A stretch of 42,047 nucleotides of DNA from Marinimicrobium sp. (GTDB lineage: Bacteria; Pseudomonadota; Gammaproteobacteria; Pseudomonadales; Cellvibrionaceae). The translations under genes and the position numbers were made by a program. The notes below the pieces were generated by a model, which was given only the letters and a program-made list of their open reading frames with translations, had not been told where the DNA came from and ran no database searches. This document shows, piece by piece, positions 19,376 through 32,872 of this stretch; the stretch's first letter is position 1; each line of letters starts with the position of its first letter. The stretch is taken from contig DAHVRW010000002.1 of assembly GCA_027322215.1 (NCBI GenBank), forward strand, positions 1 through 42,047, given 5' to 3'.

Positions 19376-20662
19376 GTGCACCACGCAACCGGTCGAGAGT
19401 GCCGCTTCTGGTGGGCTGGCCTGGCGCTGCTCACGCCGTTATCAGCACTGGCAGAGCCGTCGTTGGACGAGCTGCTGAGAGAGGTTGAACGGCTCAAGGA
19501 ACGGGTTGAACAGCTTGAACGTGAGCGGGTCAGACCGGTACCGGCGCAAGAACTTAATCTGGGGCTCTCCATTTCCGGAACTGAACGGGCAGTCGAAGCG
19601 CCCGTGGAGGCCAAACCCACAGCGCCGGAAGTCCATGTGGGCGGCGCATTACGCTTCAACTTTGTTCATCGCGATTTTGTGGAGGCATCCGACGGCAAGC
19701 GCGGCGAAAGCGGTCTGGACGTCTTTCGGCTGAACGTCGAAGGGGCAATCGACAACATTCTGGTTTCCGCCGAATACCGTTTCTACTCCTACATGCACAC
19801 ACTGCACCACGGCTGGATTGGCTACCAGTTCGACGACAACAGCCAATTGCAGTTTGGTGTCCACCGCGTGCCGTTCGGCCTGCAACCCTACCCCGCCCAT
19901 AACGCCTGGTTCGGCGTTCCCTATTACACAGGGTTGGGTGACGATTACGACATGGGCATCAAGTACCAGCGTGAGGACGGACCCTGGCAATGGCAGCTGG
20001 CGTTTTACAAAAACGAAGAGCTGAACGACTCGACGAGCGCGGAGCGGTACTCGTTTGATCTGGTGCGGTCGGGCGATCAGCAGAATGAGGAAACTAACCA
20101 ATTCAATGGCCGCGGCGCCTTCACCTTCGGCTTAGGCACCGGCTGTGAAACCGAAACAGGCGCCTCACTGCAAGCCGGCGAGCTTTACAATCATATCACC
20201 GGTCGCCGTGGCGACCACTGGGCCGCAGCCGCGCATTTGGATAGCCGCTGTGGGCGTTGGCATGTTCAGCTATCGGGCATTCGCTACAACTACAGTCCCG
20301 CCAACCCGGAAGGTATGAATAACGACACCGTGCAGGTGGGCGCATTCGCCGGCACTTATGACGTTGCCAGCCGCGCCGATGTGTTAGTCGCCAACCTTGC
20401 CTATAACGTGCCGTCGCCGTGGAAACACATCGACAGCATCACCTGCTACAACGACTACTCCCAATTATTCAAAGACGACGCCCATTCGCGGGATTCGCGC
20501 ATTAACACCCTGGGTTGTGCCGTAGGTATGGGGCCCATATTCACTTATGTGGATTATATCCTCGCTAACAACATGGCCTATTTCGCCGAAGGCTCCATGG
20601 CCCAGGGCGGCGACAATGAATGGCACAGCCGATTTAATGTCAATCTGGGTTTCTACTGGTGA
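19376..20662 (+). CDS. Outer-membrane porin-like beta-barrel with N-terminal coiled coil
   Basis: GTG start after RBS gaggagg; signal peptide; EPSLDELLREVERLKERVEQLERERV coiled coil; FRLNVEGAIDNILVSAEYRFYSYMHTLHHGWIGYQF...; terminal aromatic (FYW). Confidence 0.78.
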   Translation: MHHATGRECRFWWAGLALLTPLSALAEPSLDELLREVERLKERVEQLERERVRPVPAQELNLGLSISGTERAVEAPVEAKPTAPEVHVGGALRFNFVHRDFVEASDGKRGESGLDVFRLNVEGAIDNILVSAEYRFYSYMHTLHHGWIGYQFDDNSQLQFGVHRVPFGLQPYPAHNAWFGVPYYTGLGDDYDMGIKYQREDGPWQWQLAFYKNEELNDSTSAERYSFDLVRSGDQQNEETNQFNGRGAFTFGLGTGCETETGASLQAGELYNHITGRRGDHWAAAAHLDSRCGRWHVQLSGIRYNYSPANPEGMNNDTVQVGAFAGTYDVASRADVLVANLAYNVPSPWKHIDSITCYNDYSQLFKDDAHSRDSRINTLGCAVGMGPIFTYVDYILANNMAYFAEGSMAQGGDNEWHSRFNVNLGFYW

Positions 20663-21756
20663 ACATGATGAAACGATACCGCTCCAGGCTGTTGCTCTTA
20701 CTCTGCATGCTCGGTGCCCACAGCGCCCACGCGCAGCAGGAACTGAACGTCGTCTCCTGGGATGGAGCCTACGTCAAAAGTCAGATTCTGGGTTTTATTC
20801 GCCCCTATGAAGAGCACGCCAACATCCGGGTGAATGTGCTGCAATATACCGGCGGCATCGACGAGATCCGGCGGCAGGTGCGGGCCTGGAACGTGCAATG
20901 GGACGTGGTGGACCTGGAACTGTTCGATGCCATTCGCGCTTGCAACGAAGGGCTGTTAGAACACATTGACCCCAAAACGCTGCCCGATGCACCCGATGGC
21001 ACAACGGCGCAAGATGATTTTATTCCGGTCAGTCTGATGCCCTGCGGCGTAGGCAACGTCGTCGGCTCCACCGTGGTCAGCTACCGGCAGGATAAATTCA
21101 AAGAACCGCCAGGCCGCCTGGAAGATTTTTTTGATCTGAAAAAGTACCCCGGCCGTCGCGGCCTGCGGCGCAGCCCACAAGGCAACCTGGAATGGGCGTT
21201 AATCGCCGACGGCGTCGCCACAGAAGACGTGTACAAAGTGCTCTCCACCGAGGAAGGGCTCGACCGCGCGTTTCGGGTATTAAACCGCATCAAGCCCTAC
21301 ATAGAATGGTGGCGCACCGGCGAAGAAGCCGTACGGCTATTGGAAACCAACGCCGTTGCCATGTCATCGGCGTACAGCGGCCGGTTGGACGACGCCGTCC
21401 AGCGCGGTGAGCCGCTGGCCATTGTCTGGGATCATCAAGTGTGGTTTTACGATGTGTGGGCCATTCCCAAAAATGGCCGTCGTACCGAGCAGGCGATGGA
21501 TTTTGTGCGTTACGCCACTACCACCCAAAGCCTCGCGGCCCAAGCCCGCTACATTCCCTATGGCCCGGTTCGCCAATCCTCCATGGCGCTATTGGAGCCC
21601 GAACTGCGCGAGCGCTTGCCCACTTCCCGAAAAAATCTGCGTACCGCCATTGAACTGAACGCCGGGTGGTGGTCCGAAAACCTGGACCGCATTGCTCCAC
21701 GCTTTGAGCGCTGGGCCGACCGACCCGTTATGGTGCCACGCAAGCTGCCCCGTTAG
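20659..21756 (+). CDS. Periplasmic extracellular solute-binding protein, PotD/polyamine-binding-like
   Basis: Signal peptide ending AHAQQELNVVSWDGAYVKSQ; WDVVDLELFDAIRACNEGLLEHID; start codon overlaps the porin stop (GTGA; alternative ATG 20665). Confidence 0.85.
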   Translation: MNMMKRYRSRLLLLLCMLGAHSAHAQQELNVVSWDGAYVKSQILGFIRPYEEHANIRVNVLQYTGGIDEIRRQVRAWNVQWDVVDLELFDAIRACNEGLLEHIDPKTLPDAPDGTTAQDDFIPVSLMPCGVGNVVGSTVVSYRQDKFKEPPGRLEDFFDLKKYPGRRGLRRSPQGNLEWALIADGVATEDVYKVLSTEEGLDRAFRVLNRIKPYIEWWRTGEEAVRLLETNAVAMSSAYSGRLDDAVQRGEPLAIVWDHQVWFYDVWAIPKNGRRTEQAMDFVRYATTTQSLAAQARYIPYGPVRQSSMALLEPELRERLPTSRKNLRTAIELNAGWWSENLDRIAPRFERWADRPVMVPRKLPR

Positions 21757-21934
21757 TTCGTGGTTGCAGGATCGGTTACCCACGCTGCCAGCCTGGTTGT
21801 TCAGCCAGGGTCCAGTGGCTGCGCGACTACAAACTGTTGAGTGTCCGTCACCAAACTCTCTTCTGTGCGACGCTAACCCGGGCTAATCATTGGGTGTTCT
21901 TTTTTGTGCGTCTGTCGTTCAGCGGGGCGCACGG

Positions 21935-22702
21935 TTAGCGGCGATCCAGTGTTTTTTGCATAGAGCGCAGCATACTCTCCCCTTCGGTTAACTGCCCTTT
22001 GCAGCGGGTGGGTAATTCCCAGCCTGTTGTCGTTCCCTGCGCATCGCTTGCGCTACGCATACAGGTGCCGTTGCCCAGGTCTACCCAGGTTGTGCCAGTG
22101 GCATCCCGCCAACTGAATAGCTCGGGCTTTTCGGTGTTGTGCAAGCGCTCGCGCCGTGCGCGGGCGCCTCTGATTTGGCCTCTGAGGCCCGGATGAAACA
22201 CATTGCCGGGCGCTGGTTCGCTGGTGATAGGTAGGTGGTGCGGGGTGATATCCAGAGCGCGAGTATCAATCCGGGGTGCATCCTGGGTAATCACTTCGGT
22301 TGCTGCTGTGTTGTCAGGTAGTGAGGGAAGCTCTGGTGTGATGGGCTCTTCCACCGCTGGGGACTCCTGCTCCAGCACGGTTTCTGGTACGGCTATGTCG
22401 GTCACAGCCGTATTGAGAGTGATGCGCACGCTCGGCGCAGGGGCTATTGACTTCACATCGGTTGGCCGAGTTGCCCATATTGACAGCAGGATGGCGTGCA
22501 CCAGCAGGGAAGCCAACAAAGTTAACCATAGGGTTCTACCGGCGCCTTGGCGCGGCGGTTCAACCTCGCTTAAAGTGCCACTGCGTGCCAGGGAAGCCAG
22601 ATGCAGGGAGCAAAAGTCCCCTGCCGGCAGATCTTGATCCATAAAATCGTCGCGTGATGGTCCGGTCTTCCGAGACCGGCAGGCGCGGCGAGAGTTCCCC
22701 AA
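21935..22702 (-). CDS. Hypothetical single-TM protein with Pro/Glu-rich periplasmic linker
   Basis: TM TLWLTLLASLLVHAILLSIWA then PE-rich segment (TonB-like topology) and a C-terminal Trp/Cys-containing region; start may be at the internal Met near 22642. Confidence 0.6.
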   Translation of the reverse strand: MGNSRRACRSRKTGPSRDDFMDQDLPAGDFCSLHLASLARSGTLSEVEPPRQGAGRTLWLTLLASLLVHAILLSIWATRPTDVKSIAPAPSVRITLNTAVTDIAVPETVLEQESPAVEEPITPELPSLPDNTAATEVITQDAPRIDTRALDITPHHLPITSEPAPGNVFHPGLRGQIRGARARRERLHNTEKPELFSWRDATGTTWVDLGNGTCMRSASDAQGTTTGWELPTRCKGQLTEGESMLRSMQKTLDRR

Positions 22703-22950
22703 GGGCTTGATGGCGACACAGTACGAAATGGAGGGTGCAGCAGCTTCATTCGGCTAATTGCAGCATAGGAGCTCGTCGAATTGTCGTCGATCAGTTGCCG
22801 CCAATTTAAACTAGGTGTCTTGATGGGACCAATGAGGTCAGAGTCGTTGATCGCTGAACGACTGGTATATTTGCTAGACGCTCATTTGCTATTCCGTGAA
22901 ATGAGATCATTCCTAATGGACGTGTTTGTCTAACATCATTGACTCTGACT

Positions 22951-23382
22951 TCATTGATTTTTATCTTTTGTGTCGGGCCGGTAAAACACGAGCCAATAGC
23001 ACAACAGACTAGCGCCGGCTACCGGAAAGATAAAACCCAGCAACACGATGGCGTTGCCCAAATTGGACGTGCCGCTACCAAAAATAAATATAAAACCTGC
23101 AAAACAAGCCACTACAGCCATGCCGGCGGCGAGTGCGTGACGGAGAAGAAACGAGGCGGGAGCGGTGCCGAGGATGCGCAAAAAGAAATACCACAACAAC
23201 GATCCGCTGACACCAAAAAGAATAAATCCCATCATCGCCACTAAATAGGGCAGCGTAAATGACTCGGCAAACACGTCCTTGCCCGTGGCCAGATCATAGA
23301 GCACCGTAGACGCCGCCAACACAGTGGCCAGCGTAAAAAGCGCGAGCACAATAGAGCCTAAAATTTTTCCGTATTCACGCAT
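22951..23382 (-). CDS. Hypothetical four-TM membrane protein
   Basis: 143 aa with four hydrophobic segments (IVLALFTLATVLAAS, LVAMMGFILFGVSGSLLWYFF, ...). Confidence 0.6.
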   Translation of the reverse strand: MREYGKILGSIVLALFTLATVLAASTVLYDLATGKDVFAESFTLPYLVAMMGFILFGVSGSLLWYFFLRILGTAPASFLLRHALAAGMAVVACFAGFIFIFGSGTSNLGNAIVLLGFIFPVAGASLLCYWLVFYRPDTKDKNQ

Positions 23383-23534
23383 CAGCTTTTTCGTCGCACA
23401 CGGTCAGCACCGCAAAGCCGTCGGCGAGATCAATGGAGTCAGAATCATCGGTGGCTGAAAGACCTGTTATCCCGTTTTATTTCGGGGTGTTTAACACAAC
23501 CCCTATCTACTATTTCCTATCTACTAGCCAAAAA

Positions 23535-23565
23535 CACAAAAACCCGGCACCAGGCCGGGTTTTCA
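23535..23565 (-). terminator. Putative rho-independent terminator downstream of rpmG
   Basis: Stem aacccggc/gccgggtt plus flanking A/T runs at 23535-23565. Confidence 0.8.
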
Positions 23566-23604
23566 GAAGCAGCCCACCGTATGCGGCAGGCATACAAAAT
23601 CAAT

Positions 23605-23760
23605 TTACTTGATTTTGCCTTCTTTGTAGATCACGTGCTTGCGGACCACGGGATCAAACTTTTTGATCTCCATTTTGCCGGGCATGTTCCGCTTGTTTTT
23701 GTCGGTGGTGTAAAAATGACCAGTGCCGGCGGTAGAGTTCAAACGAATTTTATCGCGCAT
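23605..23760 (-). CDS. rpmG: 50S ribosomal protein L33
   Basis: 51 aa [51 protein letters not shown]; below the ORF track length cutoff. Confidence 0.97.
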   Translation of the reverse strand: MRDKIRLNSTAGTGHFYTTDKNKRNMPGKMEIKKFDPVVRKHVIYKEGKIK

Positions 23761-23775
23761 GGAAATATCTCCTGA

Positions 23776-24012
23776 TTAAACTTTTTCGCCGCGCGCACGC
23801 AGCTCAGCCAGCACAGTTTCGATGCCGCGCTTGTCAATTACACGCATGCCTTTAGCGGAAACGCGCAGCTTCACAAAGCGCTTCTCAGCTTCGACCCAAA
23901 AGCGGTGGCTGTGCAAATTAGGCAAAAAACGACGCTTGGTGTGGTTTTTTGCGTGAGAAACGTTGTTTCCAGTAATCGGGCGCTTGCCGGTTACCTGACA
24001 TACCTTGGACAT
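23776..24012 (-). CDS. rpmB: 50S ribosomal protein L28
   Basis: 78 aa [39 protein letters not shown]... Confidence 0.98.
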   Translation of the reverse strand: MSKVCQVTGKRPITGNNVSHAKNHTKRRFLPNLHSHRFWVEAEKRFVKLRVSAKGMRVIDKRGIETVLAELRARGEKV

Positions 24013-24289
24013 GGTCTTGCCTCGTAAATGATTTCAGCGCGCTGCGCTGCGGGTTCGCCTTACAAACAGGCCCCACAGCCCGCACCCGGGGTGTATGAGC
24101 AGCCTATTCTTTCCTGTTCACGGCCTCGTGGCTGGGCGTTCGAGGCGAAAAACACCGACGCCGGGCGCATCATCGGCCGCAGAGAGCCGCGTTTTATACC
24201 AAAACAGGCCCACAATAGCAACGACCAAATGCAAATCTACCCACGTTTTTGGGTTTTTCGCCGCATTCTCACCGAAATTGAAGCCCACC

Positions 24290-24964
24290 TCACAGCCAGC
24301 CCCGCTCGGCAAAAGACACCACCTCGGCATCGCCCACCACCATATGATCCAGCACCCGCACCCCCACCAAATCCAGCGCTTTTTGCAGACGTTCGGTAAT
24401 ACGGCGGTCGGCGTCGCTGGGCTCGGCGACCCCAGAGGGGTGGTTGTGGGCCAAAATCACGGCCGCCGCGTTACGAGCCAGTGTCGCCTTGACCACTTCT
24501 CGCGGGTAAACGTTGGCGCTGTCAATGGTGCCAAAAAACAGCTCCTCGTAGGTGAGCAAGCGGTGCTGGCTATCCAAAAACAATACGGCGAACACCTCCT
24601 GTGGCCGATGTCGCAGGTGACTGCTCAGGTAGCGTCGCACCAAATCGGGGCTGGTGAGCAACTCGCCCTCGCTCATGTTCGCCGACAAGTGCCGACGCCC
24701 CATCTCCAGCACCGCCTGCAGCTGGGCATACTTGGCTGGGCCCAGCCCCTGGCCCTGGCAGAACTCATCCTGATCCGCCTCCAGCAACGGCCTTAAACCA
24801 CCGAAGCGCAGGAGCAGATCCCGGGCAAGGTCCACAGCGGATTTGCCGGCACAGCCAGTGCGTAGAAAGATGGCCAGAAGCTCAGCGTCAGAAAGCGCGT
24901 TAGGCCCCCGGCTGAGCAACTTTTCTCGTGGGCGTTCGGCCTCCGGCCATTGCGCGATGGACAT
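24290..24964 (-). CDS. radC: RadC/JAB-domain DNA repair protein
   Basis: JAMM motif [18 protein letters not shown]-terminal HhH-like region. Confidence 0.95.
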   Translation of the reverse strand: MSIAQWPEAERPREKLLSRGPNALSDAELLAIFLRTGCAGKSAVDLARDLLLRFGGLRPLLEADQDEFCQGQGLGPAKYAQLQAVLEMGRRHLSANMSEGELLTSPDLVRRYLSSHLRHRPQEVFAVLFLDSQHRLLTYEELFFGTIDSANVYPREVVKATLARNAAAVILAHNHPSGVAEPSDADRRITERLQKALDLVGVRVLDHMVVGDAEVVSFAERGWL

Positions 24965-25171
24965 AGCAACCTCCTTGTTGTTTATGCGGGTATAACACCT
25001 TTATATAGAAGCACCTGCCCAGCCGGCATCTCTCGGGGCGGTTTATAACTACCTTAATGAGATAATCGGCCTGAGCTGGGGAAATAAGCCCAAATCATCG
25101 GCTCAGTAGAGTCTCTGGCGCAGAGAATGGTATCTTAGCACCTTCCAGTCAAGCCCTTGCGGACCACCTTC

Positions 25172-26368
25172 ATGAGTTCACTCACCAACAAACGAATTCT
25201 GCTGGGTATCACCGGCGGCATCGCGGCCTATAAAAGTGCCGAGCTAGTACGCCGGCTAAAAGAGCGCGGCGCCGACGTGCGCGTAATCATGACCCAAGCC
25301 GCTCAGGAGTTCATTACGCCGTTAACCCTGCAGGCATTATCGGGCAACCCGGTGCACACCGATTTGCTGGACCCGCAAGCCGAAGCCGCCATGGGCCACA
25401 TTGAATTGGCCCGCTGGGCGGACTTGGTTCTGGTTGCCCCAGCCAGCGCCAACTTCATCGCGCGCTTAAGTGCAGGGCGGGGCGACGACCTGTTAAGCGC
25501 CCTGTGCCTGGCCACCACTGCGCCTATCGCTCTGGCACCGGCCATGAATCAGGGCATGTGGCACAACCAGGCCACCCAAGACAATCTGACCACACTGCGC
25601 GCCCGGGATGTACGCCTGTTAGGCCCCGCTGCCGGCAGCCAGGCATGCGGTGAAACAGGACTTGGGCGCATGCTCGAGCCGGAGCAGCTGGCCAAGGCCT
25701 GCGCAGAGCAGTTCGCCTCCGGTTTACTCACCGGCAAGCGCGTGGTGATTACCGCTGGGCCCACGCGGGAAGCCATTGATCCGGTGCGTTATCTGAGCAA
25801 TCACAGCTCGGGCAAGATGGGCTACGCTTTGGCCGAAGCGGCGGTTGAAGCCGGCGCACAGGTGGTTCTGATCAGCGGGCCGACGCACTTGCCGCCGCCG
25901 GAACGAGTCGCACTGGTGCCAGTCGTTAGCGCACAGCAAATGTACGATGCTGCCCTGAAGCATGCCGCCGGATGCGATCTGTTTATTGGCGCCGCCGCTG
26001 TGGCCGATTACCGCCCGGAACAGGTCGCCTCTGAGAAAATTAAAAAAGGTGTGGAAGAGCACACCACGCTCACGCTGGTGAAAAACCCCGACATTATCGC
26101 CGCGGTGGCCCGGCTCGCGCCCAAGCCCTACACCGTCGGCTTCGCGGCGGAAAGCGAGCGATTGCTGGAACACGCTCGAACCAAACTCGAACGCAAAACG
26201 CTGGATGCGGTGATCGCTAACGATATCAGCGAGGAAGGTATCGGCTTTAATAGCGACGACAATGCGGTGACGTTTATCGACAACGAGCGTTCTATACAAC
26301 TGGACCAACGCCGCAAATCGCAACTGGCGCGGGATCTGGTTGCTCTCGTAGCGGCGCGCTTGCGCTGA
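25172..26368 (+). CDS. coaBC: Bifunctional phosphopantothenoylcysteine decarboxylase / phosphopantothenate-cysteine ligase
   Basis: MSSLTNKRILLGITGGIAAYKSAELVRRLKERGADVRVIMT; PAMNQGMW; GPTREAIDPVRYLSNHSSGKMGYALAEAA. Confidence 0.97.
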   Translation: MSSLTNKRILLGITGGIAAYKSAELVRRLKERGADVRVIMTQAAQEFITPLTLQALSGNPVHTDLLDPQAEAAMGHIELARWADLVLVAPASANFIARLSAGRGDDLLSALCLATTAPIALAPAMNQGMWHNQATQDNLTTLRARDVRLLGPAAGSQACGETGLGRMLEPEQLAKACAEQFASGLLTGKRVVITAGPTREAIDPVRYLSNHSSGKMGYALAEAAVEAGAQVVLISGPTHLPPPERVALVPVVSAQQMYDAALKHAAGCDLFIGAAAVADYRPEQVASEKIKKGVEEHTTLTLVKNPDIIAAVARLAPKPYTVGFAAESERLLEHARTKLERKTLDAVIANDISEEGIGFNSDDNAVTFIDNERSIQLDQRRKSQLARDLVALVAARLR

Positions 26369-26465
26369 AAAAAACACACCAGAAAACAGGTATCATAGGC
26401 CGCGCTTTTTTTGGAATCTTGTACCGGCGGCCGCTTAGTTCGACACAAATCACTTGGGGACACGC

Positions 26466-29887
<3,422 letters not shown>

Positions 29888-29993
29888 GCAGCGCAATAGG
29901 TCGCAGTTGCATATTGAAGCACAGCACAGTTCCATATAGGATGGTATGCGCGCCATCCGCGACAAGTCCCACCTGAACAGCCGATAAAGCACT

Positions 29994-30614
29994 ATGAGCA
30001 AAGCAAGTAATAAAGTGTCCCGCCGTCAACAGATATTGGAATCCTTGGCACGCATGTTGGAAGCAAGCCCTGGGGCACGCATCACCACGGCGGCACTGGC
30101 CCGAGAGGTGGGCGTTTCCGAAGCGGCTCTTTACCGCCACTTCCCCAGCAAGTCCAAGATGTTTGAAGGTCTGATCGAGTTTATCGAGGAGACCATTTTC
30201 ACGCGCATTACGCTGATTCTGTCCGAAGAGCAAACCGCGTTACGCAGCTGCGAAAAAATCCTGCTGTTATTGCTGACCTTCACCGAACGCAACCCCGGCA
30301 TTACCCGCCTGCTCACCGGCGATGCACTGACCGGCGAAACAGAGCGCCTGCGTAATCGTGTCGCGCAACTGTTTGAGCGCGTGGAGACACAATTGAAGCA
30401 GGTGCTGCGTGAAGCGGAACTGCGTGAGGGCCTGCGCCCGAGCCTGCCTCTTTCCGCCGCCGCCAATTTGCTGATGGCGTGCGCTGAAGGGCGTATTACT
30501 CAGTTTGTGCGCAGCGAGTTTCGCCGCCTACCCACCGAGCATTGGGCTGACCAGTGGCCAGTGATTACCGAAGGCTTGATGCGTGAGCCGCAGCTGCATC
30601 CGGTTATGGGTTAG
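29994..30614 (+). CDS. slmA: Nucleoid occlusion factor SlmA (TetR-like)
   Basis: [60 protein letters not shown]. Confidence 0.95.
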   Translation: MSKASNKVSRRQQILESLARMLEASPGARITTAALAREVGVSEAALYRHFPSKSKMFEGLIEFIEETIFTRITLILSEEQTALRSCEKILLLLLTFTERNPGITRLLTGDALTGETERLRNRVAQLFERVETQLKQVLREAELREGLRPSLPLSAAANLLMACAEGRITQFVRSEFRRLPTEHWADQWPVITEGLMREPQLHPVMG

Positions 30615-31218
30615 CGCGCTGCTGATTTATCAATTCTTCAAAACGGGCAATATCGCGATCGAAGCTCTGCGCCGTTTCCTGGTATTCCAACGTGCGCTGC
30701 TCAATTTGCTGCAGTAAATCCTGTTCTTCCTGATTCAGACTGGCGAGTCCCTCGAGAATGCTTTCGGGCACCTCTCGACCACTGCGTTCCAAACCGGCGG
30801 CGCGGGTTTCCATGTTTCTGGCACGGGCGCGCACACTGTTCACATTGCCCTCCAGTACCGCAATATTGCTTTGCAATGTGTTCAAGCGCCGCTCTTTAGC
30901 CGCAAGGATGTCCGCAACGGTGCTATAACGGCGCCGCAGCTCCGCATCTTGACGCTGGCGCTCCTCCGCCAATTCCCGCTCTTGGGCCCGACGCTCCAAT
31001 TCCTCTTTACTGGGTGCGGGCGCGACGGTGCGTACCACCGTGCCGCCGATGGTCACAACTTCGTAACCTAAAGGAACGTATTCGGGGGGGATCCGATCAT
31101 TAATCACCGTAACCCCGTGCTCATTGGTGTAGCGGTAGTACACCTTCTCGGCAGCCCATGGGCCGCTGGCGGATACCAGGGCTGCGCATAGCGCCGCAGC
31201 CAGGTAAAACTTTTTCAT
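30604..31218 (-). CDS. DUF4124-like periplasmic coiled-coil protein
   Basis: Signal peptide, then [30 protein letters not shown]; long charged coiled coil. Confidence 0.8.
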   Translation of the reverse strand: MKKFYLAAALCAALVSASGPWAAEKVYYRYTNEHGVTVINDRIPPEYVPLGYEVVTIGGTVVRTVAPAPSKEELERRAQERELAEERQRQDAELRRRYSTVADILAAKERRLNTLQSNIAVLEGNVNSVRARARNMETRAAGLERSGREVPESILEGLASLNQEEQDLLQQIEQRTLEYQETAQSFDRDIARFEELINQQRANP

Positions 31219-31255
31219 TGGTTCACGCCTCTTTCGTTATCGGTTCGTCGCCCCG

Positions 31256-31903
31256 CTAATCCTCCACGCCGTATTGGGCCCGGTAGGCGCCAATGGTCTC
31301 CAGTACCGATTCCTGGCCACCTTGTTGGCGTAGATAGTCGACGATATGCTCCAGCTTTATAATGCTGATCACTGGCACGCCATAGGTCTGCTCCACTTCC
31401 TGTATCGCGGAAAGCTCCTTTTGACCACGCTCCTGTCGGTTCAAACCAATCAGTACGGCCGCTGGCTGGGCCCCAGCCTCGGCAATCATGCTCATCACTT
31501 CGCGCACGGCGGTACCGGCGGTGATCACATCGTCCACAATCACAACCCGCCCCGCCAGAGGTGCTCCCACTAAAGAGCCGCCCTCGCCGTGATCTTTCGC
31601 CTCTTTTCGATTGTAGCAATAGGGAACATCGGCGCCATGATGATCAGCCAGGGCGATGGCCGTTGTGGCCGCCAGAGGAATACCTTTATAGGCGGGGCCA
31701 AACACCAAATCGGCAGCCACCCCGGACGATACCAGCGCCTGAGCGTAACAGCGGCCCAGCTCGGCCAGAGCTCGACCTGTTTGAAATCGGCCGGCGTTAA
31801 AAAAGTAGGGGCTGGTGCGGCCCGACTTTAAGGTAAACTCACCAAACCCAAGCGCCTGGTGCTCAAGTGCCAATTCAATAAACTGGCGCTGGTACATTTC
31901 CAT
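31256..31903 (-). CDS. pyrE: Orotate phosphoribosyltransferase
   Basis: [36 protein letters not shown] motif. Confidence 0.97.
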   Translation of the reverse strand: MEMYQRQFIELALEHQALGFGEFTLKSGRTSPYFFNAGRFQTGRALAELGRCYAQALVSSGVAADLVFGPAYKGIPLAATTAIALADHHGADVPYCYNRKEAKDHGEGGSLVGAPLAGRVVIVDDVITAGTAVREVMSMIAEAGAQPAAVLIGLNRQERGQKELSAIQEVEQTYGVPVISIIKLEHIVDYLRQQGGQESVLETIGAYRAQYGVED

Positions 31904-32074
31904 GCAAACTTCCCGTGAATAGACTAGATTAATACAACAGTTCGGCAGGACACACGCGGTAACATTCTACTTTTATTGGCATCCAATAAGCTTGTGGTGG
32001 CCCGAATACTCGGCGAGTTAACACAAAACTTGCAGCCTCGGGTATCATACACAGTCCATAATAAAGGGGCTAAC

Positions 32075-32845
32075 ATGAGAGTTATCAATCTGAGTGTCGA
32101 TGGCATCTTTCAAGCAGCGCAGCGCGGCCTGTTCCAATGGCTCGATAGCCAGGATGCAGACGTTATTTGCTTGCAGGACCTGCGTGCCCTGGAACCCGAA
32201 ATGGATAACCCAGCGTTCCAACTAGACGGCTATTTCGCCTATTTTTTTGATTCAGGAACTGAACACTACAACGGTGTCGCCATTTATACCCGCAAACAAC
32301 CCAAGGCGCTGATTTATGGCATGGGGTTTTCTTCCGGCGTGGACATGGAAGGCCGATACCTGCAAGTGGATTACGAGCAATTGAGCATTGGTTCACTGCT
32401 GGCTCCAAGCGCCACCTCCAGCGCCGAATCCCAGGAAGTCAAAATCAGCTTTTTTGACGATATGCAGGCTCATCTGGAAAAAATCACCCGCAAGCGCCGA
32501 CAGTTCATTTTTTGCGGTAACTGGGCCATGGCGCACACGCCACGGGATGTTTCCAACAGCGACGACAACGAAAACGAGTCGGGCTTTCTGCCACACGAGC
32601 GGCAGTGGCTGAGCCAAGTGTTCAATCAAATTGGCTATGTGGACGCGTTTCGAAAATACAACAAAGACGCGGACGAATACAGCTGGTGGCCGAGCGGAAC
32701 AATCAACCAAGGCGAAGGTTGGCGCACCGACTTTCAAGTGGTTTCCGCGCCGATTGGTAATCGGGTTGAGCACGCTGCCATTTACAAATCACAGCAGTTT
32801 TCCAGCCATTTGCCGGTCATTATTGATTACGATCTGGAGCTGTGA
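32075..32845 (+). CDS. crc: Catabolite repression control protein Crc (ExoIII-fold homolog)
   Basis: MRVINLSVDGIFQAAQRGLFQWLDSQDADVICLQDLRALEPEMDNPAFQLDGYFAYFF, next to pyrE and rph as in Pseudomonas; ATG at 32075. Confidence 0.88.
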   Translation: MRVINLSVDGIFQAAQRGLFQWLDSQDADVICLQDLRALEPEMDNPAFQLDGYFAYFFDSGTEHYNGVAIYTRKQPKALIYGMGFSSGVDMEGRYLQVDYEQLSIGSLLAPSATSSAESQEVKISFFDDMQAHLEKITRKRRQFIFCGNWAMAHTPRDVSNSDDNENESGFLPHERQWLSQVFNQIGYVDAFRKYNKDADEYSWWPSGTINQGEGWRTDFQVVSAPIGNRVEHAAIYKSQQFSSHLPVIIDYDLEL

Positions 32846-32872
32846 CGGAGCGCCATCACAGCCCAGATCAAC

